Origin: Caldifarciminota bacterium
Lineage (GTDB): Bacteria; Hydrothermota; UBA3072
Direction: 5' to 3'
Length of the DNA: 62,349 nucleotides
Assembly: GCA_023131835.1 (NCBI GenBank)
Contig: JAGLZA010000033.1
Coordinates: forward strand, 1-62,349
Part shown: positions 42,556 to 49,628 of the stretch, one piece after another
How the letters are laid out: every line of letters begins with the position of its first letter
How positions within the stretch are numbered: the first letter of the stretch is position 1
Translations under genes and position numbers: made by a program
The notes under the pieces: model-generated
The model's database searches: none
What the model was told of the DNA's origin: nothing
Seen by the model: the letters and a program-made list of their open reading frames with translations, nothing else

Positions 42556-42783
42556 CTACTGCTTTTTTATTGACCAATTTTCTATCAATTTTTTAACATA
42601 AGCAGGTGTTATACTAAGCTGCTCTTTTGAATCTTTGTAATATTTTCCATCTGGTGACTCAATAGTTACTTTTGCTCTGTTTGTTGGTAAACATCCATAA
42701 TCAGTACGTACAAATTTTACAAGATATTTATATTCTTTGTTATTTACTATTATTTTTCGAACTCCTTTTCGTGGCATTGTCAT
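42556..42783 (-). CDS. Small basic protein, 75 aa
   Basis: Begins MTMPRKGVRKIIVNNKEYKY after GAAGGAACTGAT. A beta-rich N-terminal half is followed by TPAYVKKLIENWSIKKQ. Its basic nature suggests nucleic-acid binding, but no motif is seen. Confidence 0.5.
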   Translation of the reverse strand: MTMPRKGVRKIIVNNKEYKYLVKFVRTDYGCLPTNRAKVTIESPDGKYYKDSKEQLSITPAYVKKLIENWSIKKQ

Positions 42784-42801
42784 ATCAGTTCCTTCAGTGT
42801 T

Positions 42802-43023
42802 TTAATCCAAATAATCTTTTTTAATAAAACCTATTTCTTTTAATTTATTTATTGCACCAATTATTCCGTGATCAAACGAATCTAATTTTGAACCATAAGA
42901 ATAATTAGTTAATTGTGTAGGTGTTTTTTCTTTACGTAGTAATGCACCTGCCGCCCAATTAAATCCATTATTATAATCTTCTTTTTTAAGTTTTTTCTGA
43001 TAGTTAAACAACCATTTAAACAT
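42802..43023 (-). CDS. Small hypothetical protein, 73 aa
   Basis: Begins MFKWLFNYQKKLKKEDYNNG, with GFNWAAGALLRKEKTP and an acidic C-terminus. It precedes the 75-aa gene by 18 bases. A hydrophobic-basic N-terminus may be membrane-proximal. Function unknown. Confidence 0.5.
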   Translation of the reverse strand: MFKWLFNYQKKLKKEDYNNGFNWAAGALLRKEKTPTQLTNYSYGSKLDSFDHGIIGAINKLKEIGFIKKDYLD

Positions 43024-43091
43024 ATTATTTTTCCTTTGTTATTAACCATTCTATTTTAATTTTACGCGCATCATTAAAAAAATCTGGTAAA

Positions 43092-43310
43092 TTATTCCAT
43101 ACTTAAGAAATCCATATAATTTGCATGACAGGCTTTACACCCACATAACCCTTTACATGGATCTGGACATTCCGGTTTACAGGTACAAACCTCCCAAAAA
43201 TTATTTTCACTATCATCAAAAAAGTCTCCTTTGTAAATACCATCTGGAGGATATCGTTTTTTACCTTCTTCAGTTGGAATATCCATTATGGTTCCTTCTA
43301 TTTTTGCCAC
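43092..43310 (-). CDS. Small Cys-rich protein, 72 aa
   Basis: Contains a six-Cys cluster, CTCKPECPDPCKGLCGCKAC, typical of metal or disulfide binding. The N-terminus reads MAKIEGTIMDIPTEEGKKRY. It overlaps the end of the Arg-rich 69-aa gene by 13 bases. A metal-binding role is likely, target unknown. Confidence 0.55.
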   Translation of the reverse strand: MAKIEGTIMDIPTEEGKKRYPPDGIYKGDFFDDSENNFWEVCTCKPECPDPCKGLCGCKACHANYMDFLSME

Positions 43311-43507
43311 ATTCTTCTACCACGATTACCACGCCGTCGTCGTCGTCGTCTTTTCAATAAAGGTCTATTATTTTCTCCGCGGCCAGTGGAATTTTTGTAA
43401 TCCATTTTTCCCTTTGGTTTGTGGCATTTCAAACACACGAAATCTTTTGTTTTAGGACCATCAGGATTTATTTCACAAGGTATGCTTTTATCATAAATAC
43501 ATTTCAT
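43298..43507 (-). CDS. Small zinc-type protein with Arg-rich tail, 69 aa
   Basis: Cys residues (MKCIYDKSIPCEINPDGP, FVCLKCHKPKG) form a likely zinc site. The C-terminal 20 residues are almost all Arg with Gly (KRRRRRRRGNRGRR), encoded by a trinucleotide repeat near 43325-43350. Such tails bind nucleic acid strongly. The repeat may vary in length between related phages. Confidence 0.55.
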   Translation of the reverse strand: MKCIYDKSIPCEINPDGPKTKDFVCLKCHKPKGKMDYKNSTGRGENNRPLLKRRRRRRRGNRGRRMWQK

Positions 43508-43522
43508 TTTTCTAAAATCCTT

Positions 43523-44062
43523 CTATAATTTTTCTATAATAAATGGAGACCGTACTCCTGCAGAAAACTCAGCTGCAGCTTCTAATGCTTTGGTTATTCT
43601 TTCTTTCGGTTTCATTTTAAAACTGTTTAAACTATGTAGTGCACCCATTGCTATATCTGCACCACAACCAACGGCTTCGTAATTAAGTGTTGGTTTAGCT
43701 ACTTGTAAATCACTTTCTACTTCATATAAATTTCCTTTATAACCAACTAAGAAAAATCCGATACTTATTTTGTTATCAGAAACTTTAGCATATTTTTTCT
43801 TTTCTAACATTTTTGATACAGCATCAATAAAATCTGTACACATATATTCATAGTCATCTTTTTTTCTTGGTTGTTCTGGAATTTTTAACGAATATTGAAG
43901 TAATTGACCGAGTCTAAAAGACGAAGTGAATCCAAAAAGCATTTCTCCGTTTTTGAATACCTTACTATCAGCTCTTGTCCGTATCTTTAATCCACCAACT
44001 CCAGCAGAATCTCCACCCATCCAAACTTTGTCATTTTCTACCCAACCAACTATACATGTCAT
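43523..44062 (-). CDS. Proteasome/HslV-like Ntn hydrolase, 179 aa
   Basis: The N-terminus MTCIVGWVENDKVWMGGDSA matches the first strands of the proteasome beta/HslV fold, with Thr2 as candidate nucleophile after Met removal and Asp18 as the conserved acid. A Lys in RADSKVFKNG sits at the position of the catalytic Lys. Later motifs (ISIGFFLVGYKGNLYEVESD, YEAVGCGADIAMGAL, AGVRSPF) match a bacterial and phage Ntn-hydrolase group. It would assemble into a ring peptidase or act on small amides. Its maturation could rely on the phage methionine aminopeptidase. Confidence 0.75.
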   Translation of the reverse strand: MTCIVGWVENDKVWMGGDSAGVGGLKIRTRADSKVFKNGEMLFGFTSSFRLGQLLQYSLKIPEQPRKKDDYEYMCTDFIDAVSKMLEKKKYAKVSDNKISIGFFLVGYKGNLYEVESDLQVAKPTLNYEAVGCGADIAMGALHSLNSFKMKPKERITKALEAAAEFSAGVRSPFIIEKL

Positions 44063-44155
44063 AATAATTTTCCTTTTTATTTATTTTAATTATAATCTTT
44101 TCCATATATTTTACTATAACTTCATTTATATCATTTATGAGTTTATCAATGTTTT

Positions 44156-44503
44156 TTAGATAATATTGGTTTCCTTCTTCAAAACTTTCTTCCAATCTAT
44201 TTTTTCTAGTTTAGCTCTTATCATAACACATAAATCATCTAATATTTTTCTTTGTTGATCTTTAACATATTTACCTAACCTTCTTGAATACACATGATTT
44301 TCCATAAGAACTTGTATATGTATAATATCATCCTCTATTTCACCTTTTACTTTAACATCATCTTTTTCTAAATATTCAAATATTTCGTTACAACAAAATT
44401 TGAAAACCTTAATTATTGTTGTAACTACTATATCAGATTTACATTGTATTCTTTCTACAAGTTTTTCTATCGTTATGTTTAATATTATAGTATAATGTTT
44501 CAT
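44156..44503 (-). CDS. Hypothetical helical protein, 115 aa
   Basis: Begins MKHYTIILNITIEKLVERIQ, with a CNEIFEYLEKDDVKVKGEIE middle and a helical C-terminus. It overlaps the stop of the 61-aa gene upstream by four bases. Unknown family. Confidence 0.5.
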   Translation of the reverse strand: MKHYTIILNITIEKLVERIQCKSDIVVTTIIKVFKFCCNEIFEYLEKDDVKVKGEIEDDIIHIQVLMENHVYSRRLGKYVKDQQRKILDDLCVMIRAKLEKIDWKKVLKKETNII

Positions 44504-44685
44504 TTGTTATAAGTAGTTTTTCCTGCTTGTTCCCACCACCCTTCCCATAGTTCAAACATTCTGACGATAAGATTTAATTGATGTCTGTCTATATTCACAT
44601 ATTTTTCATCTGAATTTTTTCTTACTGAAATTATAGGAATAATTTTTTTATTTTTTTCCTCTTTAAAAAAATATCTGAATTCCAT
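44500..44685 (-). CDS. Small protein, paralogue A, 61 aa
   Basis: Sequence MEFRYFFKEEKNKKIIPIIS... with VNIDRHQLNLIVRMFELWEG aligns closely with the 78-aa product at 44997-45233. The pair arose by duplication, with an unrelated 72-aa gene between them. Family unknown. The pattern of alternating strands then a helix is compatible with a small binding domain. Confidence 0.6.
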   Translation of the reverse strand: MEFRYFFKEEKNKKIIPIISVRKNSDEKYVNIDRHQLNLIVRMFELWEGWWEQAGKTTYNK

Positions 44686-44730
44686 GTTGTATCTCCGGTT
44701 TTATTGTTAAATAATATTTTTATAACTAAA

Positions 44731-44949
44731 TTAAATGATTTTTAGTTTGTTTACAACTTTAATATAGTCATTAAAAACAAATACAAGTAATTTTCCTAAT
44801 TCTTCAGGACTAAAGTTTCTGTTTGACTCAGAGATGGCTGCATACAAGTCTTGACCATCTCCGTCCATGATTATATGTTCAAAATCTCCATCTGTAGCTA
44901 TATATTGATGTTCCTGAATCCAATCTATTGCTTTTTCACGTGTCCACAT
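44731..44949 (-). CDS. Small acidic protein, 72 aa
   Basis: Begins MWTREKAIDWIQEHQYIATD and contains FEHIIMDGDGQDLYAAISES, then a hydrophobic helix. It sits between the two paralogous small genes. No motif recognised. Confidence 0.5.
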   Translation of the reverse strand: MWTREKAIDWIQEHQYIATDGDFEHIIMDGDGQDLYAAISESNRNFSPEELGKLLVFVFNDYIKVVNKLKII

Positions 44950-44996
44950 TTTTCATAATTCTCTTTTTTAATATATTTTCATTTATATATTGAAAT

Positions 44997-45233
44997 TTAT
45001 AATGAATTTTCCTTTATTACTTCACCCAGTACCGATTTACTATCAACAACATCAGGTTTATATGTAGCTTTTTTTGCTTCTTTCCACCAATCTTCCCATG
45101 AATCAAACATTTTAACAATTAAATTGAATTTATACTTGTCTATATCCACGTAATTATCATTTGAACTTTCTCTAACTGAAATTATCGGAAAGATTCTATT
45201 GTCTTTCATTTTAAAAGAATATTTAAGTTCCAT
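44997..45233 (-). CDS. Small protein, paralogue B, 78 aa, first gene of leftward operon
   Basis: Start at MELKYSFKMKDNRIFPIISV follows GGAGGTGATAAA. It aligns with the 61-aa paralogue at 44500 (shared IPIISVRK/S, VDIDKYKFNLIVKMFDSWE pattern). The strong promoter at 45252-45279 lies directly upstream, with a leader of only about 20 bases, so this is probably among the first genes expressed after infection. Confidence 0.7.
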   Translation of the reverse strand: MELKYSFKMKDNRIFPIISVRESSNDNYVDIDKYKFNLIVKMFDSWEDWWKEAKKATYKPDVVDSKSVLGEVIKENSL

Positions 45234-45251
45234 TTTATCACCTCCAATACT

Positions 45252-45279
45252 ATTATAATCATTAAATCCCACTTGTCAA
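45252..45279 (-). promoter_or_regulatory. Strong early promoter P1 for leftward operon
   Basis: Consensus TTGACA (45274-45279) and TATAAT (45252-45257) with a 16-base spacer on the minus strand. It is the best sigma70 match in the window and lies just before paralogue B. Confidence 0.9.
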
Positions 45280-45340
45280 GAGATAAACTGACTTTTTTTT
45301 CATTTTTTTTTATTTATTATGGGAACTGTTTACTTAAACA

Positions 45341-45368
45341 ATAATAAGCACTAAATCCCATTTGTCAA
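45341..45368 (-). promoter_or_regulatory. Early promoter P2, tandem to P1
   Basis: TTGACA (45363-45368) and TATTAT (45341-45346) with the same 16-base spacer and closely similar spacer sequence to P1. Placed 89 bases upstream of P1 for the same leftward genes. Confidence 0.8.
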
Positions 45369-45413
45369 ATTTTATTATTACCAATTTACTAAACTATTTT
45401 TTAGGTGACTATT

Positions 45414-45455
45414 ATCGGATTATTGATATCGGGTTATTGATATCGGGTTATTAGA
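45414..45455. repeat. Three tandem 14-bp iterons in divergent control region
   Basis: Units at 45414, 45428 and 45442 read ATCGGRTTATTGAT, with the third unit ending differently. They lie between the leftward promoters and the first rightward gene. Tandem iterons in such a place are typical of repressor or replication-initiator binding sites. Further right, GTAGTATA-type motifs (minus strand) occur at 45491-45498 and 45516-45523. Confidence 0.6.
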
Positions 45456-45588
45456 CTATATGGATGGGGATATTGTACTATACGGATTATTATACTACAA
45501 TTATATATGTATTATTATACTACTACATCGTGGTCATAACCTTTAAATCAACCCAAATTTATAGTGTGTGGGTACCTATATATGATAT

Positions 45589-45662
45589 AGAGACGTAATT
45601 GCGTCTCTAACAATTATAGGGCCCCCTTCCTTTAACTTTTGAGACTATGCTTTTGTCTCAAA
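45589..45662 (+). other. Two hairpins in the leader of the rightward operon
   Basis: Hairpin 1 has a perfect 7-bp stem AGAGACG/CGTCTCT (45589-45608). Hairpin 2 has a perfect 8-bp stem TTTGAGAC/GTCTCAAA (45638-45662). Both carry GAGAC/GTCTC arms. Neither is followed by a T run, so they are probably leader structures or processing sites rather than terminators. Confidence 0.5.
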
Positions 45663-45691
45663 CAGTGTTGTGAAGGATAAGCTCTTTGTCT

Positions 45692-45767
45692 CCTCCGATA
45701 AAGTGACGGACGGGTTTATTGGAGGCTTAACTCGAATTACCTCTCATTCCCGCCAATGATGTGATTT
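45692..45767 (+). promoter_or_regulatory. Leader element, copy 1 of 5
   Basis: An 11-bp stem (45692-45702 with 45715-45725, one wobble) presents GGACGGG in its loop. A second hairpin follows: outer stem GAATTAC/GTGATTT (45734-45740, 45761-45767), inner stem TCATT/AATGA and loop CCCGCC. The two loops can pair. The ribosome site and ATG of the 62-aa gene follow within 25 bases. Confidence 0.7.
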
Positions 45768-45789
45768 AACATTTGAAAGGAGAATTACC

Positions 45790-45978
45790 ATGTCTTTCAA
45801 CTCCTACACAACAACAGAGAAATGTACGCGTCATGCTGACCACATAGTAGAAGGTTTTCCCAAATTTAAATGCCCAGAATGTGGATGGATATTCTGTGAA
45901 GAATGTTCAGAATCTTGGCATTGTGGACAGCATGGATGTATCGATTGCCCAAGTTGTGATTTCCATATTGACATATAA
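45790..45978 (+). CDS. Small Cys/His-rich zinc-finger protein, 62 aa
   Basis: First gene of the rightward operon, with AAAGGAG before the ATG. Eight Cys and four His residues include CPECGWIFCEECSESWHCGQ and GCIDCPSCDF, a FYVE/RING-like two-zinc arrangement. A regulator or adaptor role is plausible. It is under control of leader element copy 1. Confidence 0.65.
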   Translation: MSFNSYTTTEKCTRHADHIVEGFPKFKCPECGWIFCEECSESWHCGQHGCIDCPSCDFHIDI

Positions 45979-45990
45979 TTCTTTTATTTC

Positions 45991-46064
45991 TTCTGGTAGA
46001 ATAACGGATGGGTCTATCAGAAATTAACTCGAATCACCTCTCATTCCCGCCAATGATGTGATTC
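45991..46064 (+). promoter_or_regulatory. Leader element, copy 2 of 5
   Basis: The first stem is TTCTGGTAGA/TCTATCAGAA (45991-46000, 46013-46022), different in sequence from copy 1 but again base-paired, with ATAACGGATGGG in the loop. The second hairpin has a fully paired stem GAATCAC/GTGATTC (46031-46037, 46058-46064), inner stem TCATT/AATGA and loop CCCGCC. It precedes an ORF that appears to start with ACG. Confidence 0.7.
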
Positions 46065-46085
46065 ATTTGAAAGGAGGAAAATAAA

Positions 46086-46313
46086 ACGAACCTTTACACA
46101 CTTACAAGTAACATAGGTAATCACAGTGATGGTAAATACGATTTTGTAGCAGAACAATGGTTAGATGTTATTGAGATGGCTGTAAAATTTGAAGAAGACT
46201 TTAACGAACATAAGGCTTTTAATCCTGACTACACTATCAAACTGGAACTATCTTCATATAATGCTAATGTAGTTCCAATCAAACCAGGTTTTATTGACAT
46301 AAGAAAAGGCTAA
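46086..46313 (+). CDS. Small protein with apparent ACG start, 75 aa
   Basis: An open frame follows a perfect AAAGGAGG site, but the codon at the expected spacing (8 bases) is ACG, and an in-frame TGA lies just upstream. The encoded sequence continues NLYTLTSNIGNHSDGKYDFV and ends GFIDIRKG. It reads like a real protein. The first ATG comes 30 codons later without a ribosome site. ACG initiation, a recent ATG-to-ACG mutation, or a sequencing error are the options. It is 12 bases from the next gene. Confidence 0.5.
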   Translation, partial: TNLYTLTSNIGNHSDGKYDFVAEQWLDVIEMAVKFEEDFNEHKAFNPDYTIKLELSSYNANVVPIKPGFIDIRKG

Positions 46314-46325
46314 AGGGAGGGTAAC

Positions 46326-46502
46326 ATGGAATTAATTATTGAAATTAAAACAACCAATGTCGCAGTGGAAGAAGTACCAGAAATCCTTGAACAGATTAAG
46401 ATTTCCTTTGGTAAAGGATATGTTAGGGGTGGTGGATGGGATGACAAAAAGGGTAAAGAATATTCTTTTAACACCCTATTTGTGAAAGAAGAAGGTGTTT
46501 AA
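46326..46502 (+). CDS. Small hypothetical protein, 58 aa
   Basis: The ATG follows AGGGAGGGTAAC. The product (MELIIEIKTTNVAVEEVPEI ... GGGWDDKKGKEYSFN) reads as a compact alpha/beta protein. A perfect 9-bp hairpin CTGTCTTTG/CAAAGACAG (46512-46536) follows ten bases after the stop, without a T run. Confidence 0.55.
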   Translation: MELIIEIKTTNVAVEEVPEILEQIKISFGKGYVRGGGWDDKKGKEYSFNTLFVKEEGV

Positions 46503-46594
46503 TTTTTGAACCTGTCTTTGGTATATTCAAAGACAGACTTGAGAAATTAATCTATATTTATTTATTTAAAATTATAAACTAAAGGAGAATAATT

Positions 46595-46777
46595 ATGGCC
46601 AAAAAAGGAGCATCATCATCAATACTTACATTTATAAAGTATGAAATGTCTTTAATAACGGAAATTGATAAAAGGGAAGATAAAAAACAAAAGACCAGTA
46701 TTCAATTCAGAGAATCATGTATTTTTACTACCTGTTCTATTATTGTTTCCAAACGTAAACAACGTAAACGAAAGTAA
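46595..46777 (+). CDS. Small basic protein, 60 aa
   Basis: Starts MAKKGASSSILTFIKYEMSL after AAAGGAGAATAATT. The C-terminus is very basic (SKRKQRKRK). A longer frame in another phase overlaps it, but that downstream gene has its own ribosome site at 46795. Function unknown. Confidence 0.5.
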   Translation: MAKKGASSSILTFIKYEMSLITEIDKREDKKQKTSIQFRESCIFTTCSIIVSKRKQRKRK

Positions 46778-46805
46778 AAATTTAGTGTCAGAGAAAGGAG
46801 GTATT

Positions 46806-47075
46806 ATGAAAAAGGATATGATTGAAATATGTGCATGGTGTAAGAGAATTAAAAAGGATAACGTTTATCAACCTTTCGATTTAGAAGCGGTTATAGAACT
46901 TGAAAAACGAACTGATATTACACTTACTCACGATCTCTGTCCGCTTTGTAAGAAGGAACAACAAAAAGAATTGGTAAAATTAGAACAAGAGTTAAAGAAA
47001 AAGAAATATATGAAAAAACTGAACCCGCCAATTAAAAAGGTTGATGAATTTAAAAGAAAGGAGGTGGAACCATGA
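46806..47075 (+). CDS. Small zinc-finger protein, 89 aa
   Basis: The start is the ATG after GAAAGGAGGTATT rather than the earlier in-frame codon at 46665. CAWCKRI and CPLCKKE knuckles about 32 residues apart suggest a zinc site, and a Lys-rich helix follows. It overlaps the next membrane-protein gene by four bases, so the two are coupled. Confidence 0.6.
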   Translation: MKKDMIEICAWCKRIKKDNVYQPFDLEAVIELEKRTDITLTHDLCPLCKKEQQKELVKLEQELKKKKYMKKLNPPIKKVDEFKRKEVEP

Positions 47076-47296
47076 CAACAAGATTTAAAACATATGCTGT
47101 AATAAAAGGTTGGGTTTCAACTACGTTTGGGATAAGTGTTTCTTTGGTAGAGTGGTTTTTTAATTCGTTGTTAGGTTTAATCTTATTCATAATATTTATA
47201 CTATATCCATCGTTACTTATGATTGTGGTAATATTAATTATTTGGCTTATTACTAAAATACATCAAGCCTACAAGCGAAAAGAACACCATTCATAA
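47072..47296 (+). CDS. Two-TM small membrane protein, 74 aa
   Basis: Two hydrophobic helices (LVEWFFNSLLGLILFIIFIL and LLMIVVILIIWLITKI) are joined by a short turn. The C-terminus is basic (HQAYKRKEHHS). Located among early genes far from the endolysin, so an inner-membrane host-takeover or exclusion role is as likely as a holin. Confidence 0.55.
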   Translation: MTTRFKTYAVIKGWVSTTFGISVSLVEWFFNSLLGLILFIIFILYPSLLMIVVILIIWLITKIHQAYKRKEHHS

Positions 47297-47337
47297 ATAA
47301 AACAATCAAATTATAAACTGAAAGGAGGTGGTGCCAT

Positions 47338-47376
47338 ATGATATTAATTGGCCTTTGGGTAACCCTTTATCAATAG
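47338..47376 (+). CDS. Possible 12-codon leader peptide
   Basis: A perfect AAAGGAGGTGGTGCCAT site precedes an ATG with only twelve codons (MILIGLWVTLYQ) before TAG. It may be a leader peptide or the remnant of a broken gene. The region 47297-47670 otherwise holds only the TTG-start frame at 47467 and its repeat. Confidence 0.35.
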   Translation: MILIGLWVTLYQ

Positions 47377-47466
47377 AATTGTGATACGATTTGAATCTAT
47401 CTAAAGTTCTAACTGTACAGGAGTTACATCATCTACAACTCATTTAATATTGGAGAAAGATTTATT

Positions 47467-47595
47467 TTGAATCACACAAAGGGTCATTCTAGTAAACAAA
47501 CTAATAGAAAGAAGTGTCAAGCAAATACCGTATGTTGTGCAGACATACCGAACTATGTAGTTAACCCATACTATGTAGCCAGGGACTTTCGCTAG
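47467..47595 (+). CDS. 42-aa TTG-start ORF A, member of a duplicated element
   Basis: TTG start 11 bases after GGAGAAAG. The peptide starts MNHTKGHSSKQTNRKKCQAN and aligns with ORF B at 52699-52827, which has the same length. DNA similarity extends about 35 bases past the stop (CGAGTTTTT...CCAGGACTGCAT versus CGAGTTTTT...CTAGGACCAT). It could be a coding duplicate or a conserved RNA element that happens to be open. A TCGCTAGCGA palindrome overlaps the stop. Confidence 0.4.
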   Translation: MNHTKGHSSKQTNRKKCQANTVCCADIPNYVVNPYYVARDFR

Positions 47596-47670
47596 CGAGT
47601 TTTTAATGCTTCCAGGACTGCATTATAAATATACATTTTTTGATTTTCAACTTTATAAAAAGGAGGAAAT

Positions 47671-47871
47671 ATGAAATCAATTAATTATTGTTGTTCCCCA
47701 TTAAAATATGCAATAAAGGATGGAAATATAATCCATCGTGAAGACAAAAGTAAATTTTACATCTATGGTTACCCAAGTTTTGCCGATGATGGTGACGGAT
47801 ACACTGATGATATGACAGAAACCACGGAAATAACACATTGTCCCTTTTGTGGAAAAAAATTATGTAAATAA
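47671..47871 (+). CDS. Small zinc-type protein, 66 aa
   Basis: CCSPLKYAIKDGN near the start and CPFCGKKLCK at the end give two Cys pairs. The middle is acidic (FADDGDGYTDDMTETTEITH). It has an AAAGGAGGAAAT ribosome site. A small zinc-binding protein, function unknown. Confidence 0.55.
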   Translation: MKSINYCCSPLKYAIKDGNIIHREDKSKFYIYGYPSFADDGDGYTDDMTETTEITHCPFCGKKLCK

Positions 47872-47899
47872 GATTATTTAAGAATTAAAAGGAGGACTT

Positions 47900-48109
47900 A
47901 TGGAAACAATGCCCATTTTGACATCTGTATCACTTGAAGGTACAGTAACAGTTTCTATTGAACAAGTTGGATATACATATCAGATAGATGCTGGTTTTAT
48001 ACCGGAGATACAAAAACTTTTTCAATATAAACCTTGGCACGCTTTAAATTTATTAAAACAGAAAGCGTATCATGTGTCTAAAAACACATTACAACAAAAA
48101 AGGAGGTAA
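47900..48109 (+). CDS. Small hypothetical protein, 69 aa
   Basis: Begins METMPILTSVSLEGTVTVSI, with a strand-rich N-terminus and a KPWHALNLLKQKAYHVSKN helix. The AAAGGAGGACTT site supports translation. No family recognised. Confidence 0.5.
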   Translation: METMPILTSVSLEGTVTVSIEQVGYTYQIDAGFIPEIQKLFQYKPWHALNLLKQKAYHVSKNTLQQKRR

Positions 48110-48114
48110 TAATT

Positions 48115-48402
48115 ATGATGGCTAAGATTGTTCTTCATTTTGACGAAACGCTTAATTTGTTATCGATATTCTCTACACAACCTACATGCAATAATATCCA
48201 ATTTAGACGTAAAGGAGGAGATAACAAGGTAATAATAAAACACCCACGAGAAGTTCGTCTGGCAATGGAGTTATTATTTGGTAAACCCATTAAACGTGTT
48301 ACAAAAGGAGAATATAGTGGAACAGTTGGGAGTTTCTTCGAATTTGAGCTCCCAGTGTCAGAATGTGGCGAATTTCTTCTCATCAAAAAACCAACAATAT
48401 AA
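48115..48402 (+). CDS. Small hypothetical protein, 95 aa
   Basis: Begins MMAKIVLHFDETLNLLSIFS after an AAAGGAGGTAATAATT site. The second Met may be the true start. The mixed alpha/beta product includes RKGGDNKVIIKHPREVRLAM and GTVGSFFEFELPVSECGEFL. Unknown family. It is just upstream of the first NADAR-like gene. Confidence 0.5.
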   Translation: MMAKIVLHFDETLNLLSIFSTQPTCNNIQFRRKGGDNKVIIKHPREVRLAMELLFGKPIKRVTKGEYSGTVGSFFEFELPVSECGEFLLIKKPTI

Positions 48403-48426
48403 CAAAAAAAAGGAGGTGAAAAAAAT

Positions 48427-48870
48427 ATGAACCCAAACCAAGATGGAAATACCCATATAAATATTTACTCTAGAGGAAAAACAGAATTAGGGCGGTTTTT
48501 AACTAATTTTGCTCATTCACCTATAATAACTGAAGACGGCCCTTTCACATCTATTGAAGGATATTGGTATTGGTTATCCAATAGAAATGAAAAAATGCGC
48601 AGCGTCTCTGGGGGAAATGCCAAAAAAGTTGGAAAAACCTATCCTAAAACAACACAATTATCAGAACAAGAATTTCAACGAAAAATAAGAGAAGCATGTT
48701 GGATTAAAATACATTCAAATAATGCTATGTTAAGATTATTCAAAATTTCTACATTACCATTTACCCATTATTATGTATTTGCTAATAATTTTGTAAAGGA
48801 TGCTGGGTATAAATGGATAATCGATATATGGGAATTGTTCCGAACTTTCATAAAAAATGATTATAAATAA
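48427..48870 (+). CDS. NADAR-like protein 1, divergent, 147 aa
   Basis: The opening INIYSRGKTELGRFLTNFAH and the TSIEGYWYWLSNRNEK motif resemble NADAR (YbiA/DUF1768) domains, which in other systems remove ADP-ribose from guanine bases of DNA. Several usual residues are changed: the conserved VEHFYQ-type motif reads IEGYWY and the terminal D-xx-WG motif reads KDAGYKW. Activity is therefore uncertain. It may be a substrate-binding paralogue of the canonical NADAR protein at 51.5 kb. Ribosome site AAAGGAGGTG. Confidence 0.55.
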   Translation: MNPNQDGNTHINIYSRGKTELGRFLTNFAHSPIITEDGPFTSIEGYWYWLSNRNEKMRSVSGGNAKKVGKTYPKTTQLSEQEFQRKIREACWIKIHSNNAMLRLFKISTLPFTHYYVFANNFVKDAGYKWIIDIWELFRTFIKNDYK

Positions 48871-48885
48871 AGGAGGTAACAAGCT

Positions 48886-49380
48886 ATGATTATGAAATGT
48901 AATTCATGTGGTTATGAAGGAATACCTAATTTGGAAGAAACAGGTCCACATACAAAAGCTCTTTGCCAACAATGTGGAAAATACATCAAAATGGTTGGCA
49001 AAGATGAATTAGACAAAATTGTCACTCAATCCACGAACTCCAAACTCAAAGTATGGACAGCACAGTACCGATACTCAGGTAAAGACCGTATTGATATCAC
49101 AGTTAAGTCAGCTGTATATCCATGGAATGTTTTTGCACCTACGTGGGAAATGGTAAGGGAATATAAACGTTCCGGAAATGAAGAAGTATATATCGGACAA
49201 TATAAAGCTATCATTGACAAAGCGTTTGAATTACATACTCAACAACTATCAACTTTGCTTAACTCTGATAGAACAATCACACTGGTATGCTTTTGCCCTC
49301 TAGGAAACTTCTGTCATAGAGTTCTCTTAGCAAAACATTTTGAATCACTCGGAGCTACTTATTACGGGGAAAGGAGGTAA
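48886..49380 (+). CDS. Zinc ribbon plus DUF488-like domain protein, 164 aa
   Basis: Residues 4-30 hold CNSCGYEG and CQQCGKY, an N-terminal zinc ribbon. The remainder reads like a DUF488 family member, including the closing motif ITLVCFCPLGNFCHRVLLAK. DUF488 proteins frequently occur with NADAR and SLOG genes; their reaction is not known. It sits between NADAR 1 and the macro-domain gene, supporting a shared pathway. Confidence 0.6.
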   Translation: MIMKCNSCGYEGIPNLEETGPHTKALCQQCGKYIKMVGKDELDKIVTQSTNSKLKVWTAQYRYSGKDRIDITVKSAVYPWNVFAPTWEMVREYKRSGNEEVYIGQYKAIIDKAFELHTQQLSTLLNSDRTITLVCFCPLGNFCHRVLLAKHFESLGATYYGERR

Positions 49381-49385
49381 ACACA

Positions 49386-49616
49386 ATGGGTATTAAATGG
49401 TTAAATAATTCATTTATAGCCAGTGGGGACACACTAGTATTATCTGAATTAATGGTTCTTCAATCAGCTGCCGGACACTATATCGGGCATCTATGTAAAA
49501 CAATAAAGTGCAACTGTAAAGATGAACATCTTGGGTGCATAGAACCATATGATAGATTATCCGGATATATGTCTTACGAACAAGCAACCAAACAATTACA
49601 AACAATAAGAAATTAA
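49386..49616 (+). CDS. Small Cys-containing protein, 76 aa
   Basis: Begins MGIKWLNNSFIASGDTLVLS and contains CKTIKCNCKDEHLGC in the middle, a likely metal or disulfide cluster. Ribosome site AAAGGAGGTAAACACA. Function unknown. Confidence 0.5.
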   Translation: MGIKWLNNSFIASGDTLVLSELMVLQSAAGHYIGHLCKTIKCNCKDEHLGCIEPYDRLSGYMSYEQATKQLQTIRN

Positions 49617-49628
49617 GGAGATAAACCT

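Noticed and set aside
45692-45767. Guanidine-type or other known riboswitch as identity of the leader element
   Set aside because: The GGACGGG and CCCGCC words loosely recall guanidine riboswitches, but loop arrangement and consensus do not fit any class I know.
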